From contig JALWSJ010000202.1 in NCBI GenBank assembly GCA_026993705.1, forward strand, positions 1 through 6,014: DNA of 6,014 bases. Reading direction: 5' to 3'. Positions 1 to 5,946 of the stretch are shown here, in pieces. Numbering within the stretch: position 1 is the stretch's first letter; every line of letters begins with the position of its first letter. The translations under genes and the position numbers were made by a program. The notes beneath the pieces were generated by a model. The model searched no databases, had not been told where the DNA came from, and saw only the letters and a list, made by a program, of their open reading frames with translations. This DNA comes from Flavobacteriales bacterium (lineage in GTDB: Bacteria; Bacteroidota; Bacteroidia; Flavobacteriales_D; Parvicellaceae).

Positions 1-1632
1 GATGAATATATTTCTAAAGTTGACACCGTTATTGGTTTTCTACGAAAACACGAAACTACTACCGCTTACCAAATACTTCATCCTGCTTACCTCCCCAAAA
101 ACCACCGTTTTGAAGAACTGGAAGAAAATTTAGATTGGGCTTTTGGAAACTTAGGAATCATTGATAAAGCGAAACACTTTGCTACGCTTTTTATTGAAGA
201 ACTAGGCGATTTTATAAAAGCCAATCTTGATGAGTTCTTTTCCTTTACCCGCTATGCAGAAAGCATAGCTTCAGCAGCAAGTAGTTTTGACCAACTGGAA
301 GAATATTTAAGTTCTGAAACTACACTCATCGAAGATGAATTATTAGTTCTTCTTTCGAAAAAAATAGAGCAGTTTTCTCCTGATTTAATCTGCTTTACCA
401 TTCCTTTTCCCGGTAACTTGTTTTCGGCTCTGCGTTGCGGTCAATTTATCAAACAATATTTTCCGAAAATAAAAATTTCATTCGGCGGTGGTTATTGCAA
501 TACCGAACTACGCTCACTGAAAGATCCTCGTATATTTCAATACACCGACTTCATCACTCTCGATGACGGAGAATCTCCCCTACTCCGTTTGATTGAATAC
601 TTGCAAAACAAAGTGGATAGTAAAAAACTGGAAAGAACTTTCTTACTAAAAAACGGGAAAGTAATTTACCAAAATCATCTTCCCAACACTATTTTTCACC
701 ACAGAGATTTGCCCGCCCCAAGCTACAAAGGAATTAAACATCACCTATACCTTTCCTTTTTAGACGTTATGAATCCGATGCACCGCCTTTGGAGTGATGG
801 ACGATGGAATAAATTAACCATTTCCCATGGTTGCTATTGGAAGCAATGTTCGTTTTGCGACGTAAGTTTGCCCTATATAAAAAATTACGAAATTACCACT
901 GCTAAAAACTTAGTAGATAAGATAGAAAGCATAATTGCTGACACCCAAACCACAGGTTTTCATTTTGTTGACGAAGCCGCACCTCCCAAAATAATGAAAG
1001 CTTTGGCACAAGAACTACTAAACAGAAAAGTTTACATTACTTGGTGGACAAACATACGTTTTGAAAAAACATTTAGCAAAGAACTTTGTGAACTCCTTGC
1101 CCAATCAGGATGTATTGCTGTAACCGGAGGTTTAGAAGTTGCCAGCGACAGGTTACTAGCAAAAATGAAAAAAGGCGTTGACATTGGGCAAGTAGCTAGA
1201 GTTACCAAAAACTTTGCCGATGCAGGTATTATGGTTCACGCTTATTTGATGTACGGATTTCCTACCGAAACCGACCAAGAAACCATTGACTCACTAGAAG
1301 TTGTTCGCCAACTTTTCCTTAACGGATGTATCCAAAGTGCCTTTTGGCACCAATTCTCGACCACATTCCACAGCCCAATCGGCAAAAATCCTGATGATTA
1401 CGGAATAAAAATCATAGGACCCGAATTTAAAGGATTTGCCCAAAATGACTTAGAGCATATAGATGAACAAGGGACAACACATTCTGATTATACAAGCGGA
1501 CTAAATTTAGCTCTAAACAATTACCTCAATGGACTGGGATTAGAAAACGATTTACAAGATTGGTTTGATTTTGAAATTCCAACTACGACAATAGCACTGA
1601 ATTTTATAGAAAAAGAGTTAATTTTGCCCTAA
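1..1632 (+). CDS. B12-binding-like radical SAM protein, 5'-truncated by window edge
   Basis: The frame is open from base 1 to the TAA at 1630-1632, giving 543 residues with no start, so the gene begins upstream. A TTG at 418 lies mid-domain and is not the start, because the upstream 139 codons read as normal protein. Around residues 137-170 there is an alternating beta/alpha region ending in GGGYC (162-166), like the end of a Rossmann-type B12-binding domain; the DxHxxG cobalamin loop is not visible and may lie upstream. The radical SAM core follows: the cluster motif GCYWKQCSFCD has Cys278, Cys283 and Cys286 (CX4CX2C, not the usual CX3CX2C), then FVDE (322-325), GGLEV (376-380) and a YGFPTET strand. 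These support a [4Fe-4S]/S-adenosylmethionine enzyme; the substrate cannot be read from the sequence. It closely resembles, from memory, a conserved flavobacterial family of large B12-binding radical SAM proteins. It ends one base from the convergent neighbour, with no clear terminator between them. Confidence 0.9.
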   Translation, partial: DEYISKVDTVIGFLRKHETTTAYQILHPAYLPKNHRFEELEENLDWAFGNLGIIDKAKHFATLFIEELGDFIKANLDEFFSFTRYAESIASAASSFDQLEEYLSSETTLIEDELLVLLSKKIEQFSPDLICFTIPFPGNLFSALRCGQFIKQYFPKIKISFGGGYCNTELRSLKDPRIFQYTDFITLDDGESPLLRLIEYLQNKVDSKKLERTFLLKNGKVIYQNHLPNTIFHHRDLPAPSYKGIKHHLYLSFLDVMNPMHRLWSDGRWNKLTISHGCYWKQCSFCDVSLPYIKNYEITTAKNLVDKIESIIADTQTTGFHFVDEAAPPKIMKALAQELLNRKVYITWWTNIRFEKTFSKELCELLAQSGCIAVTGGLEVASDRLLAKMKKGVDIGQVARVTKNFADAGIMVHAYLMYGFPTETDQETIDSLEVVRQLFLNGCIQSAFWHQFSTTFHSPIGKNPDDYGIKIIGPEFKGFAQNDLEHIDEQGTTHSDYTSGLNLALNNYLNGLGLENDLQDWFDFEIPTTTIALNFIEKELILP

Positions 1633-1633
1633 A

Positions 1634-2065
1634 TCAGTCATACAAATACCTCAACTTCATTACAACAATTTCGTCTTTTTCACCCAACGTAAATTTAAAA
1701 TCATCAAACAAAGGTCTTGAATATTTAGTATGATAATAATTTGAAAAAGCAAACCCTTCAGCAGGCAAAAAAAACCGAAATGCCATTTCCCAATTCATAT
1801 CTTCATCATCCATCAATGCGATACCATAAGTTCCCGGAGGTAAACCTTCTATTTTTGCTGTAATCGTACCGTTTACTAAATCATTTTTATACACCGTTTT
1901 TTTAAGTATTGCCTCTTTTTTTGCATACTGCTCTTGTGTCGTATACACCCCCAACAACAACTGACCAACATTACTGCGAACACCGGTAATTTCGATATAA
2001 ATTGTCTGAGCAAAACAAACTACCGACAACAAACATCCCGCGAAGAATAAAACAAACTTTTTCAT
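1634..2065 (-). CDS. Secreted DUF2141-like protein
   Basis: This 143-residue protein has an N-terminal signal peptide (MKK, hydrophobic residues 4-16, likely cleavage CFA|Q after residue 19). Cys17 is preceded by Val, so it is not a convincing lipobox. The mature part fits DUF2141: IEITGVRSNVGQLLLGVY (24-41), the LPPGTYGIALMDDEDMNWEM segment (75-94) and PAEGFAFSN (101-109) correspond to that family's typical blocks (GxRsxxGxvxvaly, LPPGxYAiaxxhDxNxNxxxD, PxEGyGfSN). The family is a small predicted beta-sandwich in the bacterial envelope with no established biochemical role. I chose the ATG at 2065 because it begins with the MKK of a typical signal peptide; an in-frame GTG at 2080 would only add five residues. 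A perfect TACGTTTG -7 box lies 25 bp upstream, so the gene may have its own promoter although it follows the thioesterase gene by 60 bp. Confidence 0.85.
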   Translation of the reverse strand: MKKFVLFFAGCLLSVVCFAQTIYIEITGVRSNVGQLLLGVYTTQEQYAKKEAILKKTVYKNDLVNGTITAKIEGLPPGTYGIALMDDEDMNWEMAFRFFLPAEGFAFSNYYHTKYSRPLFDDFKFTLGEKDEIVVMKLRYLYD

Positions 2066-2090
2066 GAAAACTAAACACACTAAAAACTTA

Positions 2091-2098
2091 CAAACGTA
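2091..2098 (-). promoter_or_regulatory. Candidate -7 box for the DUF2141-like gene
   Basis: Read on the minus strand this is TACGTTTG, an exact match to the Bacteroidota -7 consensus TAnnTTTG. It would place the transcript start about 20 bases before the ATG at 2065. The -33 TTG is not present at the usual 17-23 bp spacing (only a TTA-like sequence), so the call rests on one box. Confidence 0.4.
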
Positions 2099-2125
2099 AA
2101 ATAGTACAATTTATTATACGATAAT

Positions 2126-2629
2126 CTACTGCATTTCTGAAAACAACTTCTTATTTCGCATCGAATAATACGCAGTACGCTCATCAAAATCTTTTGTTTC
2201 AATAGGAAGTAAGATGGATTCAAACATCTTTTTCAAATCCTCCGAATGATTAATCGGACGACCTTTCTGAATATCAATATGCACCAAACTCACCCAATTC
2301 AAAGCTTTCAATACTTTTTTTTGTTCATCCCACATTCTCATTTCAATAAGCAAATGCTTATTCCCATACTCCAATAATTGCGACTCAATCAAAATATCCT
2401 CATTCACATTCGCCGGCACCAAATAACTAATCAAATTCTTAGTTACCACCCAACCAATACCTTTGGTAAAAGCCATTCGTCCTGTTTTCAAACCAAATTC
2501 CGCTTCAAATTGGTCTTCTCTTGCATTTACAAAATAATCTAAATAACGAGCATTATTCAAATGCCTAAAAGGGTCAGAATCCTGAAATCGAACCTGATAC
2601 CTAGATTGTAATATTTTTTTGTTTTCCAT
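2126..2629 (-). CDS. Acyl-CoA thioesterase, 4HBT hotdog-fold family
   Basis: This 167-residue protein is a typical single-hotdog 4-hydroxybenzoyl-CoA thioesterase-family enzyme, expected to hydrolyse an acyl-CoA or acyl-ACP thioester in the cytoplasm. The N-terminal signature is YQVRFQDSDPFRHLNNARYL (11-30); Asp19 aligns with the catalytic Asp17 of the Pseudomonas 4-hydroxybenzoyl-CoA thioesterase (DCDP there, DSDP here), followed by the HLNNARYLDYF helix start. Later strands include VVTKNLISYLVPANVNEDILIES (61-83) and LNWVSLVHID (110-119). The acyl substrate cannot be deduced. I chose the ATG at 2629 because homology begins right after it; an upstream in-frame TTG at 2659 would add ten unlikely residues encoded inside the repeat element. 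No Shine-Dalgarno is visible, and the leader is AT-rich. The structured repeat begins only 16 bp upstream, so the promoter or leader must involve it. It is possibly co-transcribed with the DUF2141-like gene downstream. Confidence 0.88.
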   Translation of the reverse strand: MENKKILQSRYQVRFQDSDPFRHLNNARYLDYFVNAREDQFEAEFGLKTGRMAFTKGIGWVVTKNLISYLVPANVNEDILIESQLLEYGNKHLLIEMRMWDEQKKVLKALNWVSLVHIDIQKGRPINHSEDLKKMFESILLPIETKDFDERTAYYSMRNKKLFSEMQ

Positions 2630-2653
2630 AATTAAATTTATATTTGGGCGTTC

Positions 2654-2712
2654 CCCCAATTTACAAAAAACAATATATCGCTCTCGCTAAACATTGTTTT
2701 TATAAATTGGGG
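2654..2712. repeat. Long imperfect inverted repeat upstream of the thioesterase gene
   Basis: The left arm, 2654-2674, begins CCCCAATTTA; the right arm, 2693-2712, is its complement except for one mismatch (C2664 against A2702) and one extra A in the left A-run. The loop is 2675-2692. On the minus strand the hairpin would sit in the thioesterase leader with its base 24 nt from the ATG. It forms the left half of repeat copy 1. Confidence 0.75.
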
Positions 2713-2730
2713 TCGGGCTATCCACTATAT

Positions 2731-2763
2731 CTTTTACCTGCCATAAAGGCAAGCAGGCAAAAG
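2731..2763. repeat. Hairpin core of repeat copy 1
   Basis: The arms CTTTTACCTGC (2731-2741) and GCAGGCAAAAG (2753-2763) pair over 11 positions with one A-C mismatch around an 11-nt loop, CATAAAGGCAA. The loop allows a competing inner pairing TGCC/GGCA (2739-2742 with 2748-2751). The same arm length, loop length and 9 of 11 loop bases recur in copy 2. Confidence 0.7.
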
Positions 2764-2808
2764 GATGCCGTTTCTATCCCTTACGCGAGAAAATAAAACC
2801 GGTAAATA

Positions 2809-2827
2809 AGGAATTTAACTAATTCCT
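2809..2827. repeat. Short perfect inverted repeat, possible operator
   Basis: AGGAATT-TAACT-AATTCCT has 7-bp perfect arms and a 5-nt spacer. It lies between repeat copy 1 and the candidate peptidase promoter, about 67 bp upstream of the -7 box. Its size fits a dimeric regulator's site, but it is AT-rich, so chance is a real alternative. The rest of 2788-2893 shows nothing recognisable. Confidence 0.3.
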
Positions 2828-2893
2828 GTCAACATTTCCTAACAACACTTTGAACTTCTAAAAAAAACAATCCGTTTTACCAATTATCTTCCT

Positions 2894-2901
2894 TATTTTT
2901 G
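2894..2901 (+). promoter_or_regulatory. Candidate -7 box for the M28 peptidase gene
   Basis: TATTTTTG matches TAnnTTTG exactly and lies 29 bp before the ATG at 2931. No TTG is found 17-23 bp upstream (nearest at 2850-2852, too far), so the -33 half is weak or absent. Confidence 0.4.
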
Positions 2902-2930
2902 ACTAAAATTTTCACGAAGGTATAAATAAT

Positions 2931-4199
2931 ATGCAACTAAAAAACTCAATAATACTTTTTCTTTCGATTCTATCTACAAGTGTTTCTCTATCAGCACAAA
3001 CACCACAAGAATTTGGGAAAACAATCGTAAACACCTTAGCTTCACCTCAATATTATGGAAGAGGATATGTCAATAACGGTAGTAAAAAAGCTGCAAAATT
3101 TATTGAAAAAAAATTCAAAGAATACGGTCTAAAGCCATTCGGTTCAAGTTATCAACAACCATTCTACATGGATGTCAACACCTTCCCCGACACTGTAGAA
3201 GTAACAATAGACAATAAAAAACTCATTCCTGGAAAAAATTTCATTGTTGAACCAGTTTCAGGAAGTTCTAAAGGAAGTTTCGTCCCCTTGTGGATAGACA
3301 CTACCAATTTCCAGGCAATAATAGAACAACTAAAATCAATGAGAATTGCTAAAAATACCGTTTTTATTATTGACGGAAAAGGAATAAAAGACGCCGATGA
3401 ACGAAAAACACTTAATGAACTCAAATACTATCTAAGTAGTATGAACCCCATTATAAGTATTGAAAATAACAAATTCACATGGTCGGTAGCCTCACAAAAC
3501 GCCCCTAATGCCATTTTATCCGTAAAAAGAGAGTTTCTAACAAAAAGCACAGAGCAAATAACACTAAACATCAAAAATAAACTTATTAGGAACTATGAAT
3601 CATCTAATGAAATAGGCTATATCCCCGGTAGAAAAAAGAATAAATATGTAGTCGTTACTGCTCACTACGACCATTTGGGAATGATGGGAACAGATGCTCT
3701 ATTTCCCGGAGCGAATGATAACGCAAGTGGAACAGCTATGTTACTCTATTTAGCAAAATACTATTCTACTCACAAGCCAAAATATAACATGGTTTTTATG
3801 GCGTTTGGTGCAGAAGAAGCAGGAATATTAGGCTCTAAATTCTATACAGAACACCCTTTATTTCCGTTAGAAAAAATCAAATTTTTAGTCAATCTGGATT
3901 TAGCCGGAACAGGAGACGAAGGTATAAAAGTCGTAAACGGAACACTCTATAAAAAGCAATTCAAAAAATTGGCAAAAATAAATCTTAAAAAACATTATCT
4001 GGAAAAAGTCTATTTCAGAGGACCGGCAGCCAACTCCGACCACTACTGGTTTACACAAAAAGGAGTACCCGCCTTTTTTATATACACCTTGGGAGGAATC
4101 AAAGCTTATCACGATATTTATGACAAGCCCGAAATATTGCCTCTTACAGAATTTAACGACTACAGCCGTTTACTCATTAATTTTTTCAAAAAAATATAA
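2931..4199 (+). CDS. Exported M28-family zinc metallopeptidase
   Basis: This 422-residue protein has a signal peptide (MQLKNSIILFLSILSTSVSLSA, likely cleaved before Gln23) and a C-terminal M28 peptidase domain. The co-catalytic di-zinc ligands of the family are all recognisable: His245 in AHYDHLG, bridging Asp263 in GANDNASG, Glu296 in GAEEAG (Glu295 is the expected general base), Asp323 in NLDLAG and His394 in AYHDIYD. SDHYWF (369-374) and the GVPAFF strand (378-383) are further family landmarks. Residues 25-230 form an N-terminal region without a clear named domain. All catalytic residues are present, so activity as an aminopeptidase or similar exopeptidase in the periplasm or at the cell surface is expected; its substrate is unknown. 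I see no C-terminal type IX secretion domain. The ATG start is set by the signal peptide. It lacks a strong terminator; the tRNA promoter begins about 20 bp after the stop. Confidence 0.93.
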   Translation: MQLKNSIILFLSILSTSVSLSAQTPQEFGKTIVNTLASPQYYGRGYVNNGSKKAAKFIEKKFKEYGLKPFGSSYQQPFYMDVNTFPDTVEVTIDNKKLIPGKNFIVEPVSGSSKGSFVPLWIDTTNFQAIIEQLKSMRIAKNTVFIIDGKGIKDADERKTLNELKYYLSSMNPIISIENNKFTWSVASQNAPNAILSVKREFLTKSTEQITLNIKNKLIRNYESSNEIGYIPGRKKNKYVVVTAHYDHLGMMGTDALFPGANDNASGTAMLLYLAKYYSTHKPKYNMVFMAFGAEEAGILGSKFYTEHPLFPLEKIKFLVNLDLAGTGDEGIKVVNGTLYKKQFKKLAKINLKKHYLEKVYFRGPAANSDHYWFTQKGVPAFFIYTLGGIKAYHDIYDKPEILPLTEFNDYSRLLINFFKKI

Positions 4200-4217
4200 T
4201 TTTTTATACTTCTTACA

Positions 4218-4247
4218 TTGTTGAATTAAAAATAATATCTATATTTG
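4218..4247 (+). promoter_or_regulatory. Promoter of tRNA-Leu
   Basis: TATATTTG (4240-4247) matches the Bacteroidota -7 consensus TAnnTTTG exactly, and two adjacent TTG triplets (4218-4220 and 4221-4223) provide the -33 element with 19 or 16 bp between. This is the best promoter in the window. The start would lie near 4252, leaving a leader of about 30 nt before the tRNA, which contains a small stem TAAGC/GCTTA (4259-4263 with 4270-4274). Confidence 0.75.
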
Positions 4248-4282
4248 CAACCCGAAGTTAAGCAAATGAGCTTATTTCAATC

Positions 4283-4364
4283 GCGGATATGGTGGAATTG
4301 GTAGACACGCTAGACTTAGGATCTAGTGCCGCAAGGCGTGTGAGTTCGACTCTCTCTATCCGCA
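4283..4364 (+). tRNA. tRNA-Leu (anticodon UAG)
   Basis: This is a complete class II cloverleaf. The acceptor stem is GCGGATA/TATCCGC (4283-4289 with 4357-4363), with discriminator A4364. The D stem is GTG/CAC (4292-4294 with 4306-4308). The anticodon stem is CTAGA/TCTAG around CTTAGGA, anticodon TAG at 4317-4319. The long variable arm is GCC-GCAA-GGC (4328-4337). The T arm is GTGAG-TTCGACT-CTCTC (4340-4356). The long variable arm and A73 agree with leucine identity; UAG reads CUN codons. CCA is not encoded and must be added after transcription, as is usual in this phylum. One oddity is a T-T mismatch in the T stem (4341 with 4355, positions 50 and 64). It has its own promoter upstream and a hairpin terminator 10 bp downstream, so it appears to be a single-gene unit. 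Confidence 0.96.
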
Positions 4365-4373
4365 CTCAAAATT

Positions 4374-4411
4374 TAAAAATGGTATAAGCGGAAACACTTA
4401 TACCATTTTTA
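4374..4411 (+). terminator. Rho-independent terminator after tRNA-Leu
   Basis: The arm AAAAATGGTATAAG (4375-4388) is perfectly complementary to CTTATACCATTTTT (4397-4410), with an 8-nt loop CGGAAACA and one more T-A pair outside. The 3' T-run ends the stem, so it works as a terminator on the plus strand, and its A/T symmetry could also allow function on the minus strand. Confidence 0.85.
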
Positions 4412-4417
4412 GTATAG

Positions 4418-4434
4418 AGTTGTTTATAACAACT
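4418..4434. promoter_or_regulatory. Small palindrome in the tig upstream region
   Basis: AGTTGTT-TAT-AACAACT has 7-bp perfect arms and a 3-base spacer, 35 bp before the tig start codon. It could be an operator or a leader hairpin. No clear TAnnTTTG box was found for tig; the closest is TAGAGTTG at 4415-4422 (one mismatch), overlapping this palindrome and without a -33 TTG. Confidence 0.3.
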
Positions 4435-4469
4435 TTTAGTAATAACAAAATAACAAACTAAACCGGAAA

Positions 4470-5831
4470 ATGGAAGTTGTAAGAGAAAACATTGATGACT
4501 TAAACGCTATTTTAAAAGTAAAAATAGCAAAAGAAGATTACCAAGATGCTTATGAAAAAGCATTAAAAGCTGCTAGAAAACAAGTCCAGCTACCTGGATT
4601 CAGACCAGGACACGTTCCTATGTCTATCATAAAAAAGAAATACGGAGCATCACTATTAAGTGAAGAATTAGATAAATTAATCAATCAGGCTCTTTACGAT
4701 TATATCAAAGACAATAACTTAAACATATTAGGACAACCTATTCCGGTTCCTGAAAAAAGCTCAACTATCGACTGGAAAACCCCATGTGATTTTGAATTTG
4801 TATATGAAATAGGATTAGCTCCGGAATTTGAAGTTAAACTTAACAAAAAGAGCAAAGCTGAATACAGCAAAGTAAAAATTGATGATGAATTAGTCAACAA
4901 ACATATTGATGATTTAGCTAGAAGACACGGTGTTTTGGAAGAGCAGGAAGAGAGTCAAGACAACGATATGATATTAGCTAATTTTGTTGAAGTTGATGAA
5001 AACAACAATCCTGTTGAGGGAGGAGTAAATCACACTTCTTCAGTTGTGAATGAATACTTTACAGATGAGGATACTAAGAAAAAATTTGTTGGATTAAAAA
5101 TCGGAGATAAACTGATTATTGACCCTAAGAAAATTAGTAATGGTGTTGCTGATATGGCTGCTATGCTGAACATATCCAAAGAAGCTGCTGAAAAATTTGC
5201 CAACAAAGTAGAACTTACGGTTGAAAAAATTAAACGTTTAAAGCCTGCTAATATTGACCAAGAACTTATCGATAAGATTTACGGAGAAGGAAATGTAGCC
5301 GGTGTTGAAGAATTTAAAGAAAAAATTAAGGAAGAATTACACAAAGTATTCTCTAAAGATAGCGATGTTGTATTCAAAAAAGGATTTTTAAATAAGTTAA
5401 GAGACAAACTAAAATTAAAACTTCCTGATACCTTCTTGAAAAAATGGATTAAATTGACTAATCCTGAATTAACAGAAGAACAAATAGAGAAGGAATACGA
5501 CCAATATGCCGAAACTTTAAGAAATCAATTGATTGAAAACAAAATCATGCAAGAGGACAACATTAAAGTAACTAATGAAGAAGCTGTTGAACATGTAAAA
5601 GAACTTATTGGTAATCAATATGCTCAGTACGGTATGATGATTCCTGAAGATGCCGAAATGGATAACATAGCTAAATCGGTTCTTGCTGATGAAAAAGAAG
5701 CTAAAAAAGTGTATGACCAACTTTACGATGAAAAATTTACGAAACACCTTAAAGAAGCGGTTAAAGTTGACGAGAAAGAAATGAACGTTGATGATTTTTA
5801 CAAAAAAGCAAATGAAGCTGTTCAAGCTTAA
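4470..5831 (+). CDS. tig: Trigger factor, ribosome-associated chaperone
   Basis: This 453-residue protein is trigger factor, which docks at the ribosomal exit tunnel and shields emerging nascent chains. Residues 1-125 form the ribosome-binding domain, with the signature GFRPGHVP (43-50) corresponding to GFRxGxxP of the family. Residues about 160-255 occupy the place of the FKBP-type peptidyl-prolyl isomerase domain: NDMILANFVEVDENNNPVEGG (165-185) and KFVGLKIGDKLIID (205-218) fit its strands, but the usual aromatic active-site residues are not evident, so isomerase activity is doubtful. Residues about 260-453 are the charged, helical substrate-binding C-terminal domain. The length is normal (about 430-450). 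The ATG start gives the expected MEVVREN beginning; the leader is A-rich with no convincing Shine-Dalgarno at normal spacing. Terminators on both sides suggest a monocistronic unit. The clpP-clpX genes often found after tig are not present within the remaining 183 bases. Confidence 0.95.
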   Translation: MEVVRENIDDLNAILKVKIAKEDYQDAYEKALKAARKQVQLPGFRPGHVPMSIIKKKYGASLLSEELDKLINQALYDYIKDNNLNILGQPIPVPEKSSTIDWKTPCDFEFVYEIGLAPEFEVKLNKKSKAEYSKVKIDDELVNKHIDDLARRHGVLEEQEESQDNDMILANFVEVDENNNPVEGGVNHTSSVVNEYFTDEDTKKKFVGLKIGDKLIIDPKKISNGVADMAAMLNISKEAAEKFANKVELTVEKIKRLKPANIDQELIDKIYGEGNVAGVEEFKEKIKEELHKVFSKDSDVVFKKGFLNKLRDKLKLKLPDTFLKKWIKLTNPELTEEQIEKEYDQYAETLRNQLIENKIMQEDNIKVTNEEAVEHVKELIGNQYAQYGMMIPEDAEMDNIAKSVLADEKEAKKVYDQLYDEKFTKHLKEAVKVDEKEMNVDDFYKKANEAVQA

Positions 5832-5839
5832 AATCGTTT

Positions 5840-5897
5840 AAAATATAAAGCAAAAAAAGCCAAAGTTTAAACTTTGGCTTTTTTTGCTTTATATTTT
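5840..5897. terminator. Bidirectional terminator, perfect 58-bp palindrome after tig
   Basis: The arms 5840-5868 and 5869-5897 are perfect complements over 29 bp with no spacer, centred on GTTTAAAC. The core is A7-GCCAAAGTTT / AAACTTTGGC-T7 (5852-5885), a classic intrinsic terminator that would work on both strands; a further CAAAAAAA/TTTTTTTG and ATATAAAG/CTTTATAT extension prolongs the stem well beyond the usual size. It starts 8 bp after the tig stop codon. Confidence 0.9.
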
Positions 5898-5946
5898 CTT
5901 CATTGTCTAAAGAAACTAAAATTCACTTTCTTATACTTCATTCAAT

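Larger units (their letters stand above)
2646..2787 (+). repeat. Structured intergenic repeat element, copy 1 (complete)
   Basis: This element runs from GGGCGTTCCCC to CTATCCCTTACGCG in the gap between divergent genes. It contains two stem-loops. The first has arms 2654-2674 and 2693-2712 (about 20 bp, one mismatch and one bulged base, 18-nt loop). The second has arms 2731-2741 and 2753-2763 (11 bp, one A-C mismatch, 11-nt loop), extended on the outside by GGC(T)ATCC 2716-2723 against GGATGCC 2763-2769. The final 21 bases (2767-2787) recur, inverted and with one indel and one substitution, at 5948-5967. No reading frame is evident in it. From memory, it resembles dispersed intergenic repeats of flavobacterial genomes ending in ATCCCTAACGC; that was not checked. 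Its boundaries are estimated from the structure and the second copy. Confidence 0.75.

Noticed and set aside
2646..2787. CRISPR array or riboswitch
   Set aside because: There are no regularly spaced direct repeats, and the stem-loops do not match a riboswitch class I recognise; a second inverted copy beyond tig fits a dispersed repeat better.
3164..3424. Minus-strand open frame of 86 codons inside the peptidase gene
   Set aside because: It lies wholly within the well-supported M28 coding sequence, has no family resemblance, and its composition is that of a complementary-strand shadow.
3900..4112. Minus-strand open frame of 70 codons opposite the peptidase active-site region
   Set aside because: It overlaps the conserved M28 motifs, which explain the sequence on the plus strand.
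4248..4282. Leader stem TAAGC/GCTTA before tRNA-Leu as an attenuator
   Set aside because: It is only 5 bp, without a T-run, in the short 5' extension that is removed during tRNA maturation.
4700..4900. Minus-strand open frame of 66 codons inside tig
   Set aside because: It is a shadow of the trigger factor gene, with no start context or recognisable protein features.
5517..5825. Minus-strand open frame of 102 codons rich in Phe, Ile and Val opposite the end of tig
   Set aside because: The hydrophobic composition simply mirrors the Lys/Glu-rich C-terminal domain of trigger factor on the other strand; it is not a membrane protein candidate.
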